From NCBI RefSeq assembly GCF_000147335.1, contig NC_014501.1, positions 4,418,001-4,482,000 of the forward strand: a DNA stretch of 64,000 nt, in the 5' to 3' direction. The notes beneath the pieces are model-generated. The model had not been told where the DNA came from and did no database searches. It saw only the letters and a list, made by a program, of their open reading frames with translations. Source of the stretch: Gloeothece verrucosa PCC 7822. GTDB taxonomy: Bacteria > Cyanobacteriota > Cyanobacteriia > Cyanobacteriales > Microcystaceae. Within the stretch, counting starts at the first letter, position 1. Each line of letters starts with the position of its first letter. Position numbers and translations under genes: made by a program. This document shows, piece by piece, positions 8,456 to 16,685 of this stretch.

Positions 8456-10075
8456 TTAAGCGTTAGTTAACTCAACAGTTCGCACCTTTTGAGAGTAAAA
8501 AGAGGCTGATTCTTGTCCTTGAGTACACTCAGCCGCAAAATAGATTAAGTGGTGACTCACTAAACCCACACCGAGGAGGGATTCTATATCTCCCGATTTG
8601 AAAGCACTTTTGGCCAATTTCCAAAAGGTTTGCCGATAATGACTAAATATTCCCACCCGAATTAACAAATTCAATAAGATGGTTAATCCTTTACGGATAT
8701 TAGCCGCAGAGGTCCGAGCCGGACTATTGGGGACCCGAATACGATTAGCATAAGTATGCTTTATATTATAAGCAAATCGCTCGTACAAATACTCTGGCTC
8801 GTAGGCCTTAGTAATACAATGATGCCACATGGCGACGACTTGTTCATAAGGCATTAAAAACTCGATATTAGATTCTCGATTTTCAGCAAAATTTAATCTT
8901 CCTTCTCGTTCTAAACGTTCCCATAAAGGCGTTTTCGGTAGGGCGTATAAGAGGTTAATGGTTAACATGGGAATTTGAGAGCGGCGAATAAATTCTAAAA
9001 TTCGTTCGGCCGTTTCTGGGGTATCGGTATCAAAACCAATGATAATTCCAGAAACCACTTCCAACCCGTAGCTATTTAGCGTCTTAATCGCTTCTAAAAT
9101 TGGCATACTCAGGTTATGTTGTTTAGAAATAGCCTGTAACGCTTGGGGTTCAGGGGTTTCGATGCCGCAGAAAACGGTGCCAAAATAGGCCTCGCGCATC
9201 ATTTCCAGGATTTTTGGACTCTGGGCCAGGTTAAGGGTGGCTTCACAAGCAAATTGAACGGGATAACCATTGCGCTTTTGCCAGTCAATGAGATGCGGCA
9301 ATAATTCGGCTAGTGCGCGACGATTACCGGCAAAGTTATCATCTACAAAGTATACGGCCCCCGGATTGCCGGCGGCGATGATGGCATCAAGTTCGGCTAA
9401 GACTTGTTGAGGGGTTTTTAGGCGAGGGTTGCGCCCATATAAGGCGGGAATATCACAAAATTCGCATTGATAAGGACAGCCACTGGAAAATTGGACACTA
9501 GCAATAAAGTATTGATTCAGCTTGAGCAAGTGATAGGCTGGAATGGGAAACTCGTGCAGAGGTAAACGTTCTCGGGTTTCAAAGCGAATTTGTGCGGCTG
9601 GACGTTGATGATGACGATCAATATATTTAATCATCTCATCGGTGGCATCCCCTAACTCGCCAATATGAAGCAGGTCAAAATCTGGATAATATTCTGGACA
9701 TCCGGAAACCGAAGGCCCACCAATCACGGTAATTTTGCCTTCTGCATGGGCGAGTTGATTAATTCTGTTAATTTGGGGGCGTTGAATGTGCATCCCACTG
9801 ACGATCACCACATCGGCCCATTGATAATCTTTTTTCTTGGCTAGGGTAATATTTTCGTCAATGAAACGCACTTCCCATTGACTGGGTAAATAGGCAGCCA
9901 CCACTAAAATTCCTTGAGGCGGCATAAACCCTCTTACATTACCCATTAAGGGGTAAGCATGATGAAATGTGCCAAACGAGCGGCTATATTTGGGAAAAAT
10001 ACATAAAATTCGTCGTTTAGTTTGGGGAATGTAGCGGGTTTTCCCGGTGGGATTTGGCATTTGATTAATTGTCAT
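8456..10075 (-). CDS. hpnP: B12-binding radical SAM enzyme, HpnP-like (putative hopanoid C-2 methylase)
   Basis: 539 residues from ATG 10075, which has GAGGAG about 10 bases upstream; a longer in-frame start at 10174 would add a hydrophobic, low-quality leader. The N-terminal ~150 residues form a B12-binding domain (FMPPQGILVVAAYLP, SGMHIQRPQ, GGPSVSGCPEYYP). The radical SAM cluster motif is Cys200-x3-Cys204-x2-Cys207, followed by a GIETP segment and a C-terminal DUF4070-like part. Collinear similarity to HpnP, which methylates hopanoids at C-2, is what I recall most strongly. Paralogues of other function exist, so substrate assignment is an inference. No hopanoid synthesis gene is nearby. 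Confidence 0.7.
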   Translation of the reverse strand: MTINQMPNPTGKTRYIPQTKRRILCIFPKYSRSFGTFHHAYPLMGNVRGFMPPQGILVVAAYLPSQWEVRFIDENITLAKKKDYQWADVVIVSGMHIQRPQINRINQLAHAEGKITVIGGPSVSGCPEYYPDFDLLHIGELGDATDEMIKYIDRHHQRPAAQIRFETRERLPLHEFPIPAYHLLKLNQYFIASVQFSSGCPYQCEFCDIPALYGRNPRLKTPQQVLAELDAIIAAGNPGAVYFVDDNFAGNRRALAELLPHLIDWQKRNGYPVQFACEATLNLAQSPKILEMMREAYFGTVFCGIETPEPQALQAISKQHNLSMPILEAIKTLNSYGLEVVSGIIIGFDTDTPETAERILEFIRRSQIPMLTINLLYALPKTPLWERLEREGRLNFAENRESNIEFLMPYEQVVAMWHHCITKAYEPEYLYERFAYNIKHTYANRIRVPNSPARTSAANIRKGLTILLNLLIRVGIFSHYRQTFWKLAKSAFKSGDIESLLGVGLVSHHLIYFAAECTQGQESASFYSQKVRTVELTNA

Positions 10076-10482
10076 TCTCGGTGACTCCTCACGTTTAAAA
10101 AACAGGAAAAATTTGCCAAAAAGTGTTAATATTTGCAGAAATATGCAAAAAAATAGCGAGAGGCTAAAAGCCACCCTTTTTTTAGCGGTGGGCAGGGTAA
10201 AATGATAACCGCCCTGCTATCAGCCGTTTCTAGCCGCTCATGAAAGCCGACCCAAAGGCATTTATTCCCTCTATATCGTACACTGTAAATAATTTAGGAT
10301 GCTGCCGTAGTCTTTTGATTTAGCGCGGCTTAAGTCTCTGTTGATGCGATGCGTTTTTTGACTCAGTGACATCTTCGCCAGATTTTTGTTAAAAGATGAG
10401 AGTTTTTCGCTTCCGTATTATCAGATAAAATTTAGATGCAGTGCATGATTTGCCCAAGTTAGCGAAAAAGGACCGCAATAGC
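10076..10482. other. 407-base intergenic region with a GC-rich hairpin
   Basis: This region separates the radical SAM gene and the cupin gene, which are divergent, so it must contain both promoters. The only clear structure is an inverted repeat, GCAGGG at 10192-10197 and CCCTGC at 10212-10217, preceded by a run of seven T (10178-10183 region). No ORF longer than a few dozen codons and no recognisable riboswitch was found. An in-frame GTG at 10441 could extend the cupin protein but is not favoured. Confidence 0.5.
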
Positions 10483-10872
10483 ATGAGCGACGAAAATCAA
10501 GAACCCATCACAGAAATGGCAGCATCAGCGCGGGACTTAGAAATGACTAGAACTCCGCCCTGGGGAACCGTTACAGTCTTAGAAGAAGGCCCTCGCTACC
10601 GCATTAATCGTATTTTGGTTAAACCTGGACATCATATTAGCTGCCAAATGCACTACCATCGCAGTGAACATTGGATTGTGGTATCTGGAACGGCCAGAGT
10701 CATTTGTGATGGAAAAGAGACGCTCCTAAAACAAAAAGAATCTACTTATGTTCCCATGAATACTCGTCACCGGGTAGAAAATCCGGGGGTAATTCCTTTA
10801 GTGATGATCGAAGTGCAAAATGGGGAATATTTAGGAGACGATGATATTATTCGTTTTCCGGAAGATAGCTAA
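10483..10872 (+). CDS. Cupin protein, mannose-6-phosphate isomerase type II-like
   Basis: 129 residues from ATG 10483, which has AAAAAGGA about 10 bases upstream; a GTG at 10441 would add 14 residues. The single cupin barrel has motif 1 as GHHISCQMHYHRSEHWIVVSG (two His of H-x-H and a Glu in the metal site) and motif 2 as PMNTRHRVENPG. It matches the C-terminal isomerase domain of bifunctional mannose-1-phosphate guanylyltransferase/phosphomannose isomerase, here as a stand-alone protein. It probably interconverts mannose-6-phosphate and fructose-6-phosphate for GDP-mannose supply; other cupin roles are possible. Confidence 0.8.
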   Translation: MSDENQEPITEMAASARDLEMTRTPPWGTVTVLEEGPRYRINRILVKPGHHISCQMHYHRSEHWIVVSGTARVICDGKETLLKQKESTYVPMNTRHRVENPGVIPLVMIEVQNGEYLGDDDIIRFPEDS

Positions 10873-11027
10873 AAAATTGGCAAAAAATTCCCTGATTTGC
10901 CTCTAACTAATTCTATTTAAGTGATAATTATTGTTGGTAAGGGGCGAATCTATTTTTGGTGAAAAGCTTAGTAGGGATAAGCCAGCCAACTGTTAAAATA
11001 ATCAGAAAACCCTTAGAGCGAGCTACC

Positions 11028-11423
11028 ATGACTACTGTTAAGCCTACCCCAAATCTGTCTCAAACCGTTGAACTCGCCCCTAATTACAAAATTCCCCTAT
11101 TCTTGATTATTGCCGCTATCCCATTGGTCGGTGTGCAACCAACGGTGAGCCTAGTGATAGCCCTATTGGGCCTATTCTTGCTTATTCAAACCGTCCTGAT
11201 TCGGCTACAATTTACAGAAACCGACTTAGATGTCTATCGCTCAGGTAAACTGATCCGCCGCTTTCCCTACAAAGACTGGACACATTGGGAAATCTATTGG
11301 AATCGCGTCCCCATTCTGTTTTATTTTAGAGAAGTTAAAAGTATTCACTTTTTACCGATTATCTTTGCTCCAGAAACTTTAAAAACTTGTCTAGAACAAC
11401 GTTGTCCTAAACAAACCAAGTAA
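11028..11423 (+). CDS. DUF3119 family membrane protein
   Basis: 131 residues from ATG 11028; an upstream start at 10956 is possible but adds a poorly conserved leader. Two adjacent hydrophobic segments (about residues 22-55, IPLFLIIAAIPLVG and VIALLGLFLLIQTV) are followed by a PH-like soluble part with TDLDVYRSGKLIRRFPY and a conserved FYFREVKSIHFLPI segment. This matches the cyanobacteria/chloroplast family DUF3119, of unknown function. It is followed on the same strand by the DUF3086 gene and plsY. Confidence 0.7.
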   Translation: MTTVKPTPNLSQTVELAPNYKIPLFLIIAAIPLVGVQPTVSLVIALLGLFLLIQTVLIRLQFTETDLDVYRSGKLIRRFPYKDWTHWEIYWNRVPILFYFREVKSIHFLPIIFAPETLKTCLEQRCPKQTK

Positions 11424-11507
11424 AATAAAAGATATAGGCAGAGGGAATTCCATCCCCATCACCGCTTACCAACTGACGCTCACCCCCATTACTCAAGACC
11501 TTGATTA

Positions 11508-12860
11508 ATGAATTCTGACGAAACGAAAGGAAAACCTGCACAGATTTCGCAAACAAACTCAGATGACTCCCTAAAATCCTCATCTGAAAAATATGCTATT
11601 CCCGATCACTGGCACGCAGAAGAAGCCGCCTTTACTGAACCCGATAGCCCACCGATTAATCTAGAAAGCCCTCAAGACCCATTTGAGTCAGTATTAGATG
11701 AAGATCGACCACCTGTTAAATTAGAACCTTTGCCGGTTCTAGCAGAGCCTTTAAAAGTGGAGGAAACTCGCGTTTTGTCTCCTTTAGACCCCACACCGGA
11801 ACGCCCAGATGAGATAGAACAAACCCTAGAAGATATTTTTTCTCCTAGTATATATGAACTAGAAAGCGACCAAGAGGCTTTTCAACTGAATTCAGAAATT
11901 AGCCAACTGCAACAGCAAAAGCAAAAATTAGAGTTAGAAATCAAAGCATTACAAGAACGCAAAACACAAATTCTTCAGCAACAAGTGGCTGAAATTGAAA
12001 ACACTTTAGGGCAAATGATCAAAGAAGGGTTAAAAGAACTCGAACAACGCAAAAATGCCCTAGAAATATCAGTAGAACAACTCGAACGCCGTCGGGAACG
12101 TATCCGAGAAGAAATGCGGACAACCTTTGCCGGCGTGTCTCAAGAATTAGCGATTCGAGTACAAGGATTTAAAGAATATTTAGTCGGCAGTCTACAAGAT
12201 TTAGCCGCCGCGGCCGAACAATTAGAGTTGCCGAGCTATCAAAATTGGGAAAAACCACAACCTCAACGGACACCCGAACCCCCGCTTCAAAAAATCGAAC
12301 CCCCTCAACCTCAATATGCTCCTCAAGGGTTTCAAAGCCAGACCCGCCGAATTCGCGAACTTTTAGACCAATACCGCACTCGCCCCGACTATTATGGGCC
12401 TCCCTGGCAACTTCGCCGCACTTTTGAACCGATCCATGCTGAACGTGTGCAAAATTGGTTCTTTTCCCAAGGAGGACGAGGCACCATTCGCAGTATGGGC
12501 AGTCGTTTACAAAATATTTTAGTGGCCTCAGCAGTGGCTTCAGTGTTGTATAGTCTTTATGGTGATCGCGCTCGGGTTCTGGTGCTTGCCAATAGCCCCG
12601 AACGTCTGGGAGAATGGCGACGGGGATTACAGGATTGTTTGGGGATTTCCCGCAGTGATTTTGGACCGGATCGCGGCGTGGTCTTGTTTGAATCTCCAGA
12701 AGCTTTAATTCAAAAGGCTGATCGACTGGTAGATGACAAACAAATGCCACTGGTGATCATGGATGAAACCGAAGACCGCATTAATTTATCCCTGTTACAA
12801 TTTCCTTTGTGGTTAGCTTTTGCTCCTGATCCCCAACAAATGAGCAGTTATGTTTATTAA
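11508..12860 (+). CDS. DUF3086 family protein with central coiled coil
   Basis: 450 residues, ATG start. The first ~120 residues are acidic, proline-rich and probably disordered. About residues 125-205 form a strong coiled coil rich in Glu, Gln and Leu. The C-terminal ~175 residues are the conserved globular domain (RTRPDYYGPPWQLRRTFEPI, then SRLQNILVASAVASVLYSLYG) that I place in DUF3086, a cyanobacterial family of unknown function. Its codons stop at 12858-12860 and the first heptanucleotide repeat array begins at the very next base. Placement before plsY may hint at an envelope or lipid link, but nothing proves it. Confidence 0.75.
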   Translation: MNSDETKGKPAQISQTNSDDSLKSSSEKYAIPDHWHAEEAAFTEPDSPPINLESPQDPFESVLDEDRPPVKLEPLPVLAEPLKVEETRVLSPLDPTPERPDEIEQTLEDIFSPSIYELESDQEAFQLNSEISQLQQQKQKLELEIKALQERKTQILQQQVAEIENTLGQMIKEGLKELEQRKNALEISVEQLERRRERIREEMRTTFAGVSQELAIRVQGFKEYLVGSLQDLAAAAEQLELPSYQNWEKPQPQRTPEPPLQKIEPPQPQYAPQGFQSQTRRIRELLDQYRTRPDYYGPPWQLRRTFEPIHAERVQNWFFSQGGRGTIRSMGSRLQNILVASAVASVLYSLYGDRARVLVLANSPERLGEWRRGLQDCLGISRSDFGPDRGVVLFESPEALIQKADRLVDDKQMPLVIMDETEDRINLSLLQFPLWLAFAPDPQQMSSYVY

Positions 12861-12955
12861 TTAGTCATTAGTCATGGGTCATTAGTCATTAGTCATGGGT
12901 CATTAGTCATTAGTCATTAGTCATTAGTCATTAGTCATTAGTCATGGGTCATTAG
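12861..12955. repeat. Heptanucleotide array, TTAGTCA units (left arm)
   Basis: About 12 tandem units of TTAGTCA, interrupted three times by TGGGTCA, starting directly after the DUF3086 stop codon. The unit is the reverse complement of TGACTAA, which matches the variant TAATGAC of the right-hand array at 13021-13153, so the two arrays face each other across 65 bases. Confidence 0.9.
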
Positions 12956-13020
12956 GGAGAAGTTAAAAGTTAACAATTAACAGTAATTAGTTATAAATTT
13001 TAACGGGTGAGCAAGGAGAT

Positions 13021-13153
13021 TAATAACTAATAACTAATAACTAATAACTAACCACTAATAACTAACCACTAATGACTAATAACTAATAACTAATAACTAA
13101 TAACTAATAACTAATAACTAATAACTAATAACTAATAACTAATAACTAATGAC
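13021..13153. repeat. Heptanucleotide array, TAATAAC units (right arm), containing the plsY start codon
   Basis: Nineteen exact 7-base units: mostly TAATAAC, with TAACCAC at units 5 and 7 and TAATGAC at units 8 and 19. The ATG of plsY (13149-13151) lies inside unit 19. A good Shine-Dalgarno-like AAGGAG sits at 13013-13018, just before the array and ~130 bases from the ATG, too far to act on it. Confidence 0.9.
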
Positions 13154-13814
13154 TAATCTAACGCTAATTTCAACAGCAACTCTTATACTTGTTATTGCTT
13201 ATTTGTTAGGCTCAATTCCTACCGGCTATCTAGCCGGACGCTATCTCAAAGGGATTGATATCCGAGAACATGGTTCGGGTTCCACCGGGGCCACCAATGT
13301 TTTAAGAACATTAGGAAAAACCCCTGCCATCGTTGTTTTAGGGATCGACCTGCTCAAAGGCTCGCTTGCTGTGGCTTTGGTGAAATGGCTCTATCTGCTC
13401 GAGATTAACCCCTTACCTCAATCTTGGCAAGCTTGGTTAATTATTGGAAGCGGTTTAGCGGCACTGATCGGTCATAGCCGCTCAATTTTTCTGGGATTTG
13501 GGGGAGGAAAATCGGTCGCCACTGGTTTAGGGGTGTTATTAGTGATCAATCCTCTGGTAGCAGCCGGAACTTTAGGGAGTTTTCTGGTTATGCTTGGGAT
13601 ATCGCGTATTGTTTCACTGAGTTCGATTACTGGAGCGATCGCCGTTAATCTTTTGATGTGGGGATTGACTCAACCCCTTCCTTATTTATTATTTGCCGCC
13701 TTGGCTGGTGTTTATGTCATTATTCGCCACCGTACCAATATTAAGCGCTTAATTGAGGGGACTGAACCGAAAATTGGACAAAAATTGTCCACTGAAGAAA
13801 TATCCACTAGCTAG
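13149..13814 (+). CDS. plsY: Glycerol-3-phosphate acyltransferase PlsY
   Basis: 221 residues, a multi-pass membrane protein that transfers the acyl group from acyl-phosphate to glycerol-3-phosphate, the first step of phospholipid and glycolipid synthesis. The three PlsY motifs are present: GSIPTGYLAGR near residue 22, GSGSTGATNVLRTLGK near 44, and GHSRSIFLGFGGGKSVATGLG near 117. The start ATG falls in the last unit of a heptanucleotide array, so residues 1-3 (Met-Thr-Asn) are coded by repeat sequence. There is no ribosome-binding site in front of it. Length is normal for the family. Confidence 0.93.
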   Translation: MTNLTLISTATLILVIAYLLGSIPTGYLAGRYLKGIDIREHGSGSTGATNVLRTLGKTPAIVVLGIDLLKGSLAVALVKWLYLLEINPLPQSWQAWLIIGSGLAALIGHSRSIFLGFGGGKSVATGLGVLLVINPLVAAGTLGSFLVMLGISRIVSLSSITGAIAVNLLMWGLTQPLPYLLFAALAGVYVIIRHRTNIKRLIEGTEPKIGQKLSTEEISTS

Positions 13815-13839
13815 GTGTAGGGAGTCAGCTTTGATTAGA

Positions 13840-14337
13840 TTACTCAGGTTTGAGCCACATCAAAGTCTGTCCATATTCGACGGGTTCCCCATTCGCTACT
13901 AAAATATCCATGATCTGTCCGGAGGCTTCTGCCTCAATTTCATTCATGAGTTTCATGGCTTCTATAATACAGACCGTTTGTCCTGAACGAATGCGATCAT
14001 TAATCTCCACAAAGGCGGCTTCATCGGGTCCCGGCGCGCGGTAGAATGTGCCTACCATTGGGGAAGTAATGGGAACCCAGTTTTTATCAATGGTGGGGGG
14101 TGTGGGTTCATCAGCTAGGGGTTCGCTTTTAGTAACCTTGGGTTGTGGAGGGGGTGAGGGCGCAGAGGGGATCACCACTTCCGGCGTAGGCTTTTCAGTA
14201 ACCGGTGCTACGGGTAGGGTTAGGGTTCCCTTGCGGACGGTCAGTTCAAATTCTTCACTTTTTAAAACTAATTCCGTAATATCTGTTTGGGAGATAGTTC
14301 CTAATAGTTCCCGAAGTTCGTTAAAATTAATCGACAC
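13840..14337 (-). CDS. accB: Acetyl-CoA carboxylase biotin carboxyl carrier protein
   Basis: 165 residues. The N-terminal ~40 residues are the usual helical docking part (NFNELRELLGTISQTDITELVL), a Pro-rich linker spans ~45-85, and the biotinyl domain carries the acceptor Lys129 in EAMKLMNE. BCCP carries carboxybiotin between biotin carboxylase and carboxyltransferase in malonyl-CoA formation. It follows efp on the same strand, an order common in cyanobacteria, but a perfect palindrome lies between them, so expression may be partly uncoupled. Confidence 0.95.
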   Translation of the reverse strand: MSINFNELRELLGTISQTDITELVLKSEEFELTVRKGTLTLPVAPVTEKPTPEVVIPSAPSPPPQPKVTKSEPLADEPTPPTIDKNWVPITSPMVGTFYRAPGPDEAAFVEINDRIRSGQTVCIIEAMKLMNEIEAEASGQIMDILVANGEPVEYGQTLMWLKPE

Positions 14338-14424
14338 TAATGATACTTCCTATAAGTTTTTCTAAGGGATAGGAGGGAGCAGTTGTCAGAGATCGAAAAA
14401 AATCTAATTGACAACTGGGCTGGG

Positions 14425-14444
14425 GTCGGGAACTCGTTCCCGAC
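14425..14444. repeat. Small palindromic dispersed repeat, copy 2
   Basis: GTCGGGAACTCGTTCCCGAC: 9-base perfect arms around TC, preceded by CTGGG exactly as at 8420-8439. Compared with copy 1 the arms differ by changes that are matched on the other side, so pairing is preserved. It lies between efp and accB and might serve as an intercistronic hairpin. Confidence 0.75.
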
Positions 14445-14469
14445 TGAATCATCAATAACACAAAAATGT

Positions 14470-15027
14470 TTATTCCCGACCCAGATAAGACCCATCACGG
14501 GTATCTACTTTAATTCGTTCACCGATGGAGATGAATAAAGGAACCATCACTTGGGCACCGGTTTCAACGATAGCGGGTTTACTGCCGCCTGTGGCGGTAT
14601 CGCCTTTGACACCTGGGTCGGTTTCAGTCACTTCTAGAATAACAGAGGTAGGAAGTTCTACTTCTAATACTTGATCATTCCAGAACAAGATATTAACTTC
14701 CATCTGTTCTTTAAGATATTTAGAGCGATCCCCCAATTGATTAGGGTTTAGCCGCGCTTCGTCATAGGTTTCCATATCCATAAAGACGTATTGATCAGCG
14801 TCTTTATAGGTATATTGCATAGTTTTCTTTTCGATGGTTGCCTGGGGAAGGCTTTCGCCTGCGCGGAAGGTTCGTTCTACAACGTTGCCACTTTGAACAT
14901 TTTTTAATTTAGTGCGAACGAAAGCAGAGCCTTTACCTGGTTTAACGTGGAGAAACTCCACAACTCGCCAGACTGACCCGTCTATTTCGATTGTAGTACC
15001 GCTCCGAAAATCATTACTCGAAATCAT
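14470..15027 (-). CDS. efp: Translation elongation factor P
   Basis: 185 residues from ATG 15027, the standard length and the standard N-terminus [17 protein letters not shown]; an in-frame start at 15069 would add 14 unsupported residues. The tip loop of the first domain reads [18 protein letters not shown], with the conserved Lys32 that faces the ribosomal peptidyl-transferase centre. EF-P rescues ribosomes stalled on polyproline. The gene precedes accB, as in many cyanobacteria. Upstream lies a short inward-facing heptamer repeat shared with the divergent cyclophilin gene. Confidence 0.95.
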   Translation of the reverse strand: MISSNDFRSGTTIEIDGSVWRVVEFLHVKPGKGSAFVRTKLKNVQSGNVVERTFRAGESLPQATIEKKTMQYTYKDADQYVFMDMETYDEARLNPNQLGDRSKYLKEQMEVNILFWNDQVLEVELPTSVILEVTETDPGVKGDTATGGSKPAIVETGAQVMVPLFISIGERIKVDTRDGSYLGRE

Positions 15028-15070
15028 GAAGGGATTAACTTTACAAAGATCAAGATTACATTTTACCATT

Positions 15071-15131
15071 CATTAGTCATTAGTCATTAGTCTTTAGTCG
15101 TTAGGCTTAGTTAGCAGTGACTAATGACTAA
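15071..15131. repeat. Short heptanucleotide repeats, inward facing, between efp and cyclophilin gene
   Basis: Left part: about four to five units of TTAGTCA with variants (TTAGTCT, TTAGTCG). Right part: GTGACTAATGACTAA at 15117-15131. The arrangement, TTAGTCA on the left and TGACTAA on the right, copies that at 12861-13153 on a smaller scale, and the arms can pair. It sits in the divergent promoter region. Confidence 0.75.
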
Positions 15132-15211
15132 CCCTATTGACAAGAGTAGAGCCGACAACTTACAAAGTTACAGTGGAGGGGCTTGATAAGTTTAAACATT
15201 AATTAAGATTG

Positions 15212-16354
15212 ATGAAACCAGTAAAACAGTTTTGGCTCGATTGGTTTACACGATTACTGAAGACCTCTTTAGTAACCCTGTTATTTGCGACCCTCTCAAT
15301 GGGGATCTCGAGTGCAGGATGGTGTCTGCCCATTGGGCAACCTATGGTAATTGCTGTTCTAGCCCAAGGTGATGCGGTCACCGATCCTAGAGCAATTTTA
15401 CGCAATGCTTTACCGATTGACAATTCAACCATCCGAACGGTTCAAGCTGATCTCGAAGGACTAGGTAAATATCTCAAGGCTAAACGTTGGAGTTCAGTCA
15501 AAAAAGACCTTAAAAATGCCGCTTTTTTGCTAACCCTTCGGCGCGACTCGATTTTAAAAAGTATACCTGATGAACGCCAACCCGAGGCAGTGGCATTAAT
15601 TGATCAACTCACATCCGGAGTCGATCAACTTGTCGAGGTCGCCGATGCTCAAGATAAGCAACAACTATTGCTCACTTCCAAGGAATTACTGCCTAAAATT
15701 ACTCAGCTAGAGGAATTAATGATAGAAGGGTTTCCTTTTGATGTGCCCTCTGAATACGCTAATTTACCTCAACTCAAAGGACGTGCCACTATAGAAGTGA
15801 AAACCACTCAAGGGGATTTAACTTTAATTGTGGATGGCTATAGTGCCCCTGTCAATGCGGGTAACTTCGTTGACTTGGTACAGCGTGGGTTTTATGATGG
15901 TTTACCTTTCTTACGTTCTGAGGATGATTTTGTCATTCAAACGGGTGATCCTCTAGGAAAAGAAGAAGGGTTTATTGACCCTAAAACCGGAGAGTATCGG
16001 GCCATTCCTTTAGAAGTATTGATGAAAGGCGAAGAAGCGCCTATCTATGGTATGACTTTGGAGGATGCAGGTATTTATCTGCCTAATTTGGCTTTACCGT
16101 TTAGTGCTTATGGTGCTGTGGCTTTAGCCCGTCCGGAATTTGACCCTAATGGCGGTTCTTCTCAGTTTTTCTTTTTTAAGTTTGATAATGAATTAACTCC
16201 TCCTGGATTTAATTTAATGGATGGACGTTATTCGGTTTTTGGCTATTTAGTCGACGGAAAAGACGTTCTCAAAAAACTGACTGATAAGGACAAAGTTATC
16301 TCGGCTAAAGTGGTGGATGGTTTAGATAATTTAGTCGAGCCGCCTGCCAGCTAA
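15212..16354 (+). CDS. Lumenal/periplasmic cyclophilin-type peptidylprolyl isomerase (TLP40/CYP38-like)
   Basis: 380 residues from ATG 15212 (a TTG just before it is an alternative). A signal or anchor segment spans ~15-38 (TSLVTLLFATLSMGISSAG). Residues ~60-175 are helical and resemble the N-terminal bundle of plant TLP40/CYP38. The cyclophilin barrel follows, with GRATIEVKTTQGDL, APVNAGNFVDLVQRGFYDGLPFLR and GGSSQFFFFKF. The family assists photosystem II assembly in the thylakoid lumen and often has weak isomerase activity; the catalytic Arg/Phe set is only partly present here. A good terminator follows at 16397-16429. Confidence 0.85.
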   Translation: MKPVKQFWLDWFTRLLKTSLVTLLFATLSMGISSAGWCLPIGQPMVIAVLAQGDAVTDPRAILRNALPIDNSTIRTVQADLEGLGKYLKAKRWSSVKKDLKNAAFLLTLRRDSILKSIPDERQPEAVALIDQLTSGVDQLVEVADAQDKQQLLLTSKELLPKITQLEELMIEGFPFDVPSEYANLPQLKGRATIEVKTTQGDLTLIVDGYSAPVNAGNFVDLVQRGFYDGLPFLRSEDDFVIQTGDPLGKEEGFIDPKTGEYRAIPLEVLMKGEEAPIYGMTLEDAGIYLPNLALPFSAYGAVALARPEFDPNGGSSQFFFFKFDNELTPPGFNLMDGRYSVFGYLVDGKDVLKKLTDKDKVISAKVVDGLDNLVEPPAS

Positions 16355-16396
16355 TTCATTTTTGTGTTTATTGCTATTAAATAAAAGTAAAGTTTT

Positions 16397-16429
16397 AGTC
16401 AGGGAATTAATTCCTTGACTATTCTTTTT
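16397..16429 (+). terminator. Rho-independent terminator after the cyclophilin gene
   Basis: Inverted repeat AGTCAGGGAATT (16397-16408) with AATTCCTTGACT (16409-16420), one G-U pair in RNA, followed by ATTCTTTTT. It lies 43 bases after the cyclophilin stop codon. Confidence 0.7.
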
Positions 16430-16501
16430 AAAGAGAGAAGGAGAAAGCTTGACGGGGTGAAAAGCCAGATTTTATAAAATTATTAAAAAAAAGAGTTAAT
16501 T

Positions 16502-16673
16502 ATGGGAATAGATGTAGAATTTAAGCAAATCCCTTGGCAGTTACTTGAAAAAATAAAAGATAATTTTGGATGATGATTATCTAAATTTTTTCTTAGCTCA
16601 ATATCATTTATTGAAGGAATATTATCAAGATGCAAGCCTAAAGAATAATGCTATTTTGCTTTATCTAACATAA
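16502..16673 (+). pseudogene. Frameshifted remnant of a small protein gene
   Basis: From ATG 16502 the frame encodes MGIDVEFKQIPWQLLEKIKD and stops at 16571. A +1 shift at about 16569 continues as DDDYLNFFLAQYHLLKEYYQ to a TAA at 16671. The two parts read like one small helical protein broken by a one-base change. MGID starts occur in several small conserved families, but I cannot assign this one. It lies between a terminator and the CDF gene. Confidence 0.45.
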
Positions 16674-16685
16674 AATGTAAAACTT

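Noticed and set aside
10076-10440. Cobalamin riboswitch in front of the B12-dependent radical SAM gene
   Set aside because: No B12-box-like sequence was found; only one simple hairpin is visible.
12169-12750. 193-codon ORF antisense to the DUF3086 gene
   Set aside because: Long antisense frame due to codon bias of the conserved gene; composition is not protein-like and no start signal is seen.
12861-13153. Repeat arrays that at first sight could be taken for a CRISPR array
   Set aside because: The unit is only 7 bases, tandem without unique spacers, and no cas genes are present.
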